Assembly: GCA_934511335.1 (NCBI GenBank)
Contig: CAKSWL010000106.1
Location: 1 to 7,067 of the forward strand
DNA: 7,067 nt
Reading direction: 5' to 3'
Source: an uncultured Cloacibacillus sp.
Lineage (GTDB): Bacteria > Synergistota > Synergistia > Synergistales > Synergistaceae
Both the position numbers and the translations under genes were made by a program. The notes below the pieces were generated by a model. It saw nothing but the letters and a program-made list of their open reading frames with translations, had not been told where the DNA came from and did not search any database. Shown piece after piece: positions 6,755-7,067 of the stretch (position 1 is the stretch's first letter; the number at the start of each line of letters is the position of its first letter).

Positions 6755-7067
6755 TTATAAAAGTTCTGTTCCGGGCAAAATCAAGAATCTTTTGAGTATT
6801 TTCGGCGAATAGTGTTTACTGTTATTCATTCCGGGGCAATGATCAGCATAATAATTCCAAATTTTTTTATCGCGCAGCATCGAAGGCCAAAAGGGAAAAA
6901 GGCGGCATTGGAGCGGCCTTACTTTGTAAATTTCACAACGCCGCGAGTTTAGCCCAAGAAAAACACAGTCGTAATTTTCCCGCTCTTTTATGCTGCATCG
7001 CCCCTCGCGGCGCGTCAGATATTCTTTTCTCAGGGTGATTTCATCAATCCCCAATTCACGCGCGATC
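6755..7067 (-). CDS. YkgJ-type cysteine-cluster protein, partial (5' end outside the window)
   Basis: The reading frame is open to the window edge, so only the C-terminal 103 or so codons are present, ending in UAA at 6755-6757. The visible part begins IARELGIDEITLRKEYL and contains CSIKERENYDCVFLG, then RRCEIYKVRPLQCRLFPFW, then DHCPGM. Spaced cysteines followed by YxVRPLQCRxFPFW are typical of the YkgJ/CxxCxxxxCC family, thought to bind zinc or iron through a cysteine cluster. The first cysteines of the cluster would lie upstream of this window. A TTG at 7052-7054 is an internal leucine, not the start. The molecular function is not established. The gene is visibly more AT-rich than carAB. 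It lies 207 bp upstream of lat on the same strand, with no clear terminator between them. Confidence 0.78.
   Translation of the reverse strand, partial: IARELGIDEITLRKEYLTRREGRCSIKERENYDCVFLGLNSRRCEIYKVRPLQCRLFPFWPSMLRDKKIWNYYADHCPGMNNSKHYSPKILKRFLILPGTELL

Overview
The window looks like a chromosomal housekeeping and metabolic segment from a bacterium with moderately high GC content. The carAB genes are visibly GC-rich, while the right end is more AT-rich. An amino-acid-fermenting anaerobe, possibly of the Synergistota (Cloacibacillus/Synergistes type), would fit a lysine 6-transaminase beside carAB. That placement rests on remembered sequence character, not on a search, and is tentative.

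Left part (1-4386, minus strand): a complete carAB operon. Read from the minus strand it has a strong sigma-70-type promoter (4359-4386), a leader of about 90 nt with a 9-bp inverted repeat, carA (3210-4262), a 10-nt gap, carB (65-3199) and an intrinsic terminator (1-37). Together the two proteins make carbamoyl phosphate for pyrimidine and arginine synthesis. The UAG stop of carA lies partly inside the Shine-Dalgarno sequence of carB, which suggests translational coupling.

Middle (4387-5160): a divergent intergenic region with a near-perfect 20-bp palindrome, then a short plus-strand gene (4535-5020) for a DNA-deoxyinosine (hypoxanthine) glycosylase of the uracil-DNA glycosylase superfamily. 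A compact hairpin with A/T tracts on both sides (5127-5158) can terminate transcription from both directions.

Right part (5180-7067, minus strand): a gene for L-lysine 6-transaminase (lat, 5180-6547), then the 3' part of a YkgJ-type cysteine-cluster protein cut by the window edge. The lat reading frame is intact over 455 codons except for one in-frame UAG (5381-5383). It falls at the basic residue of the conserved RG-(R/K)-GLMCA motif. Sequence after it stays in frame and conserved up to a UAA. This is the most notable observation. It may be a recent nonsense mutation, a base error, or a read-through or recoded amber codon. The carA gene ends with UAG, so UAG works as a stop in at least one neighbouring gene.
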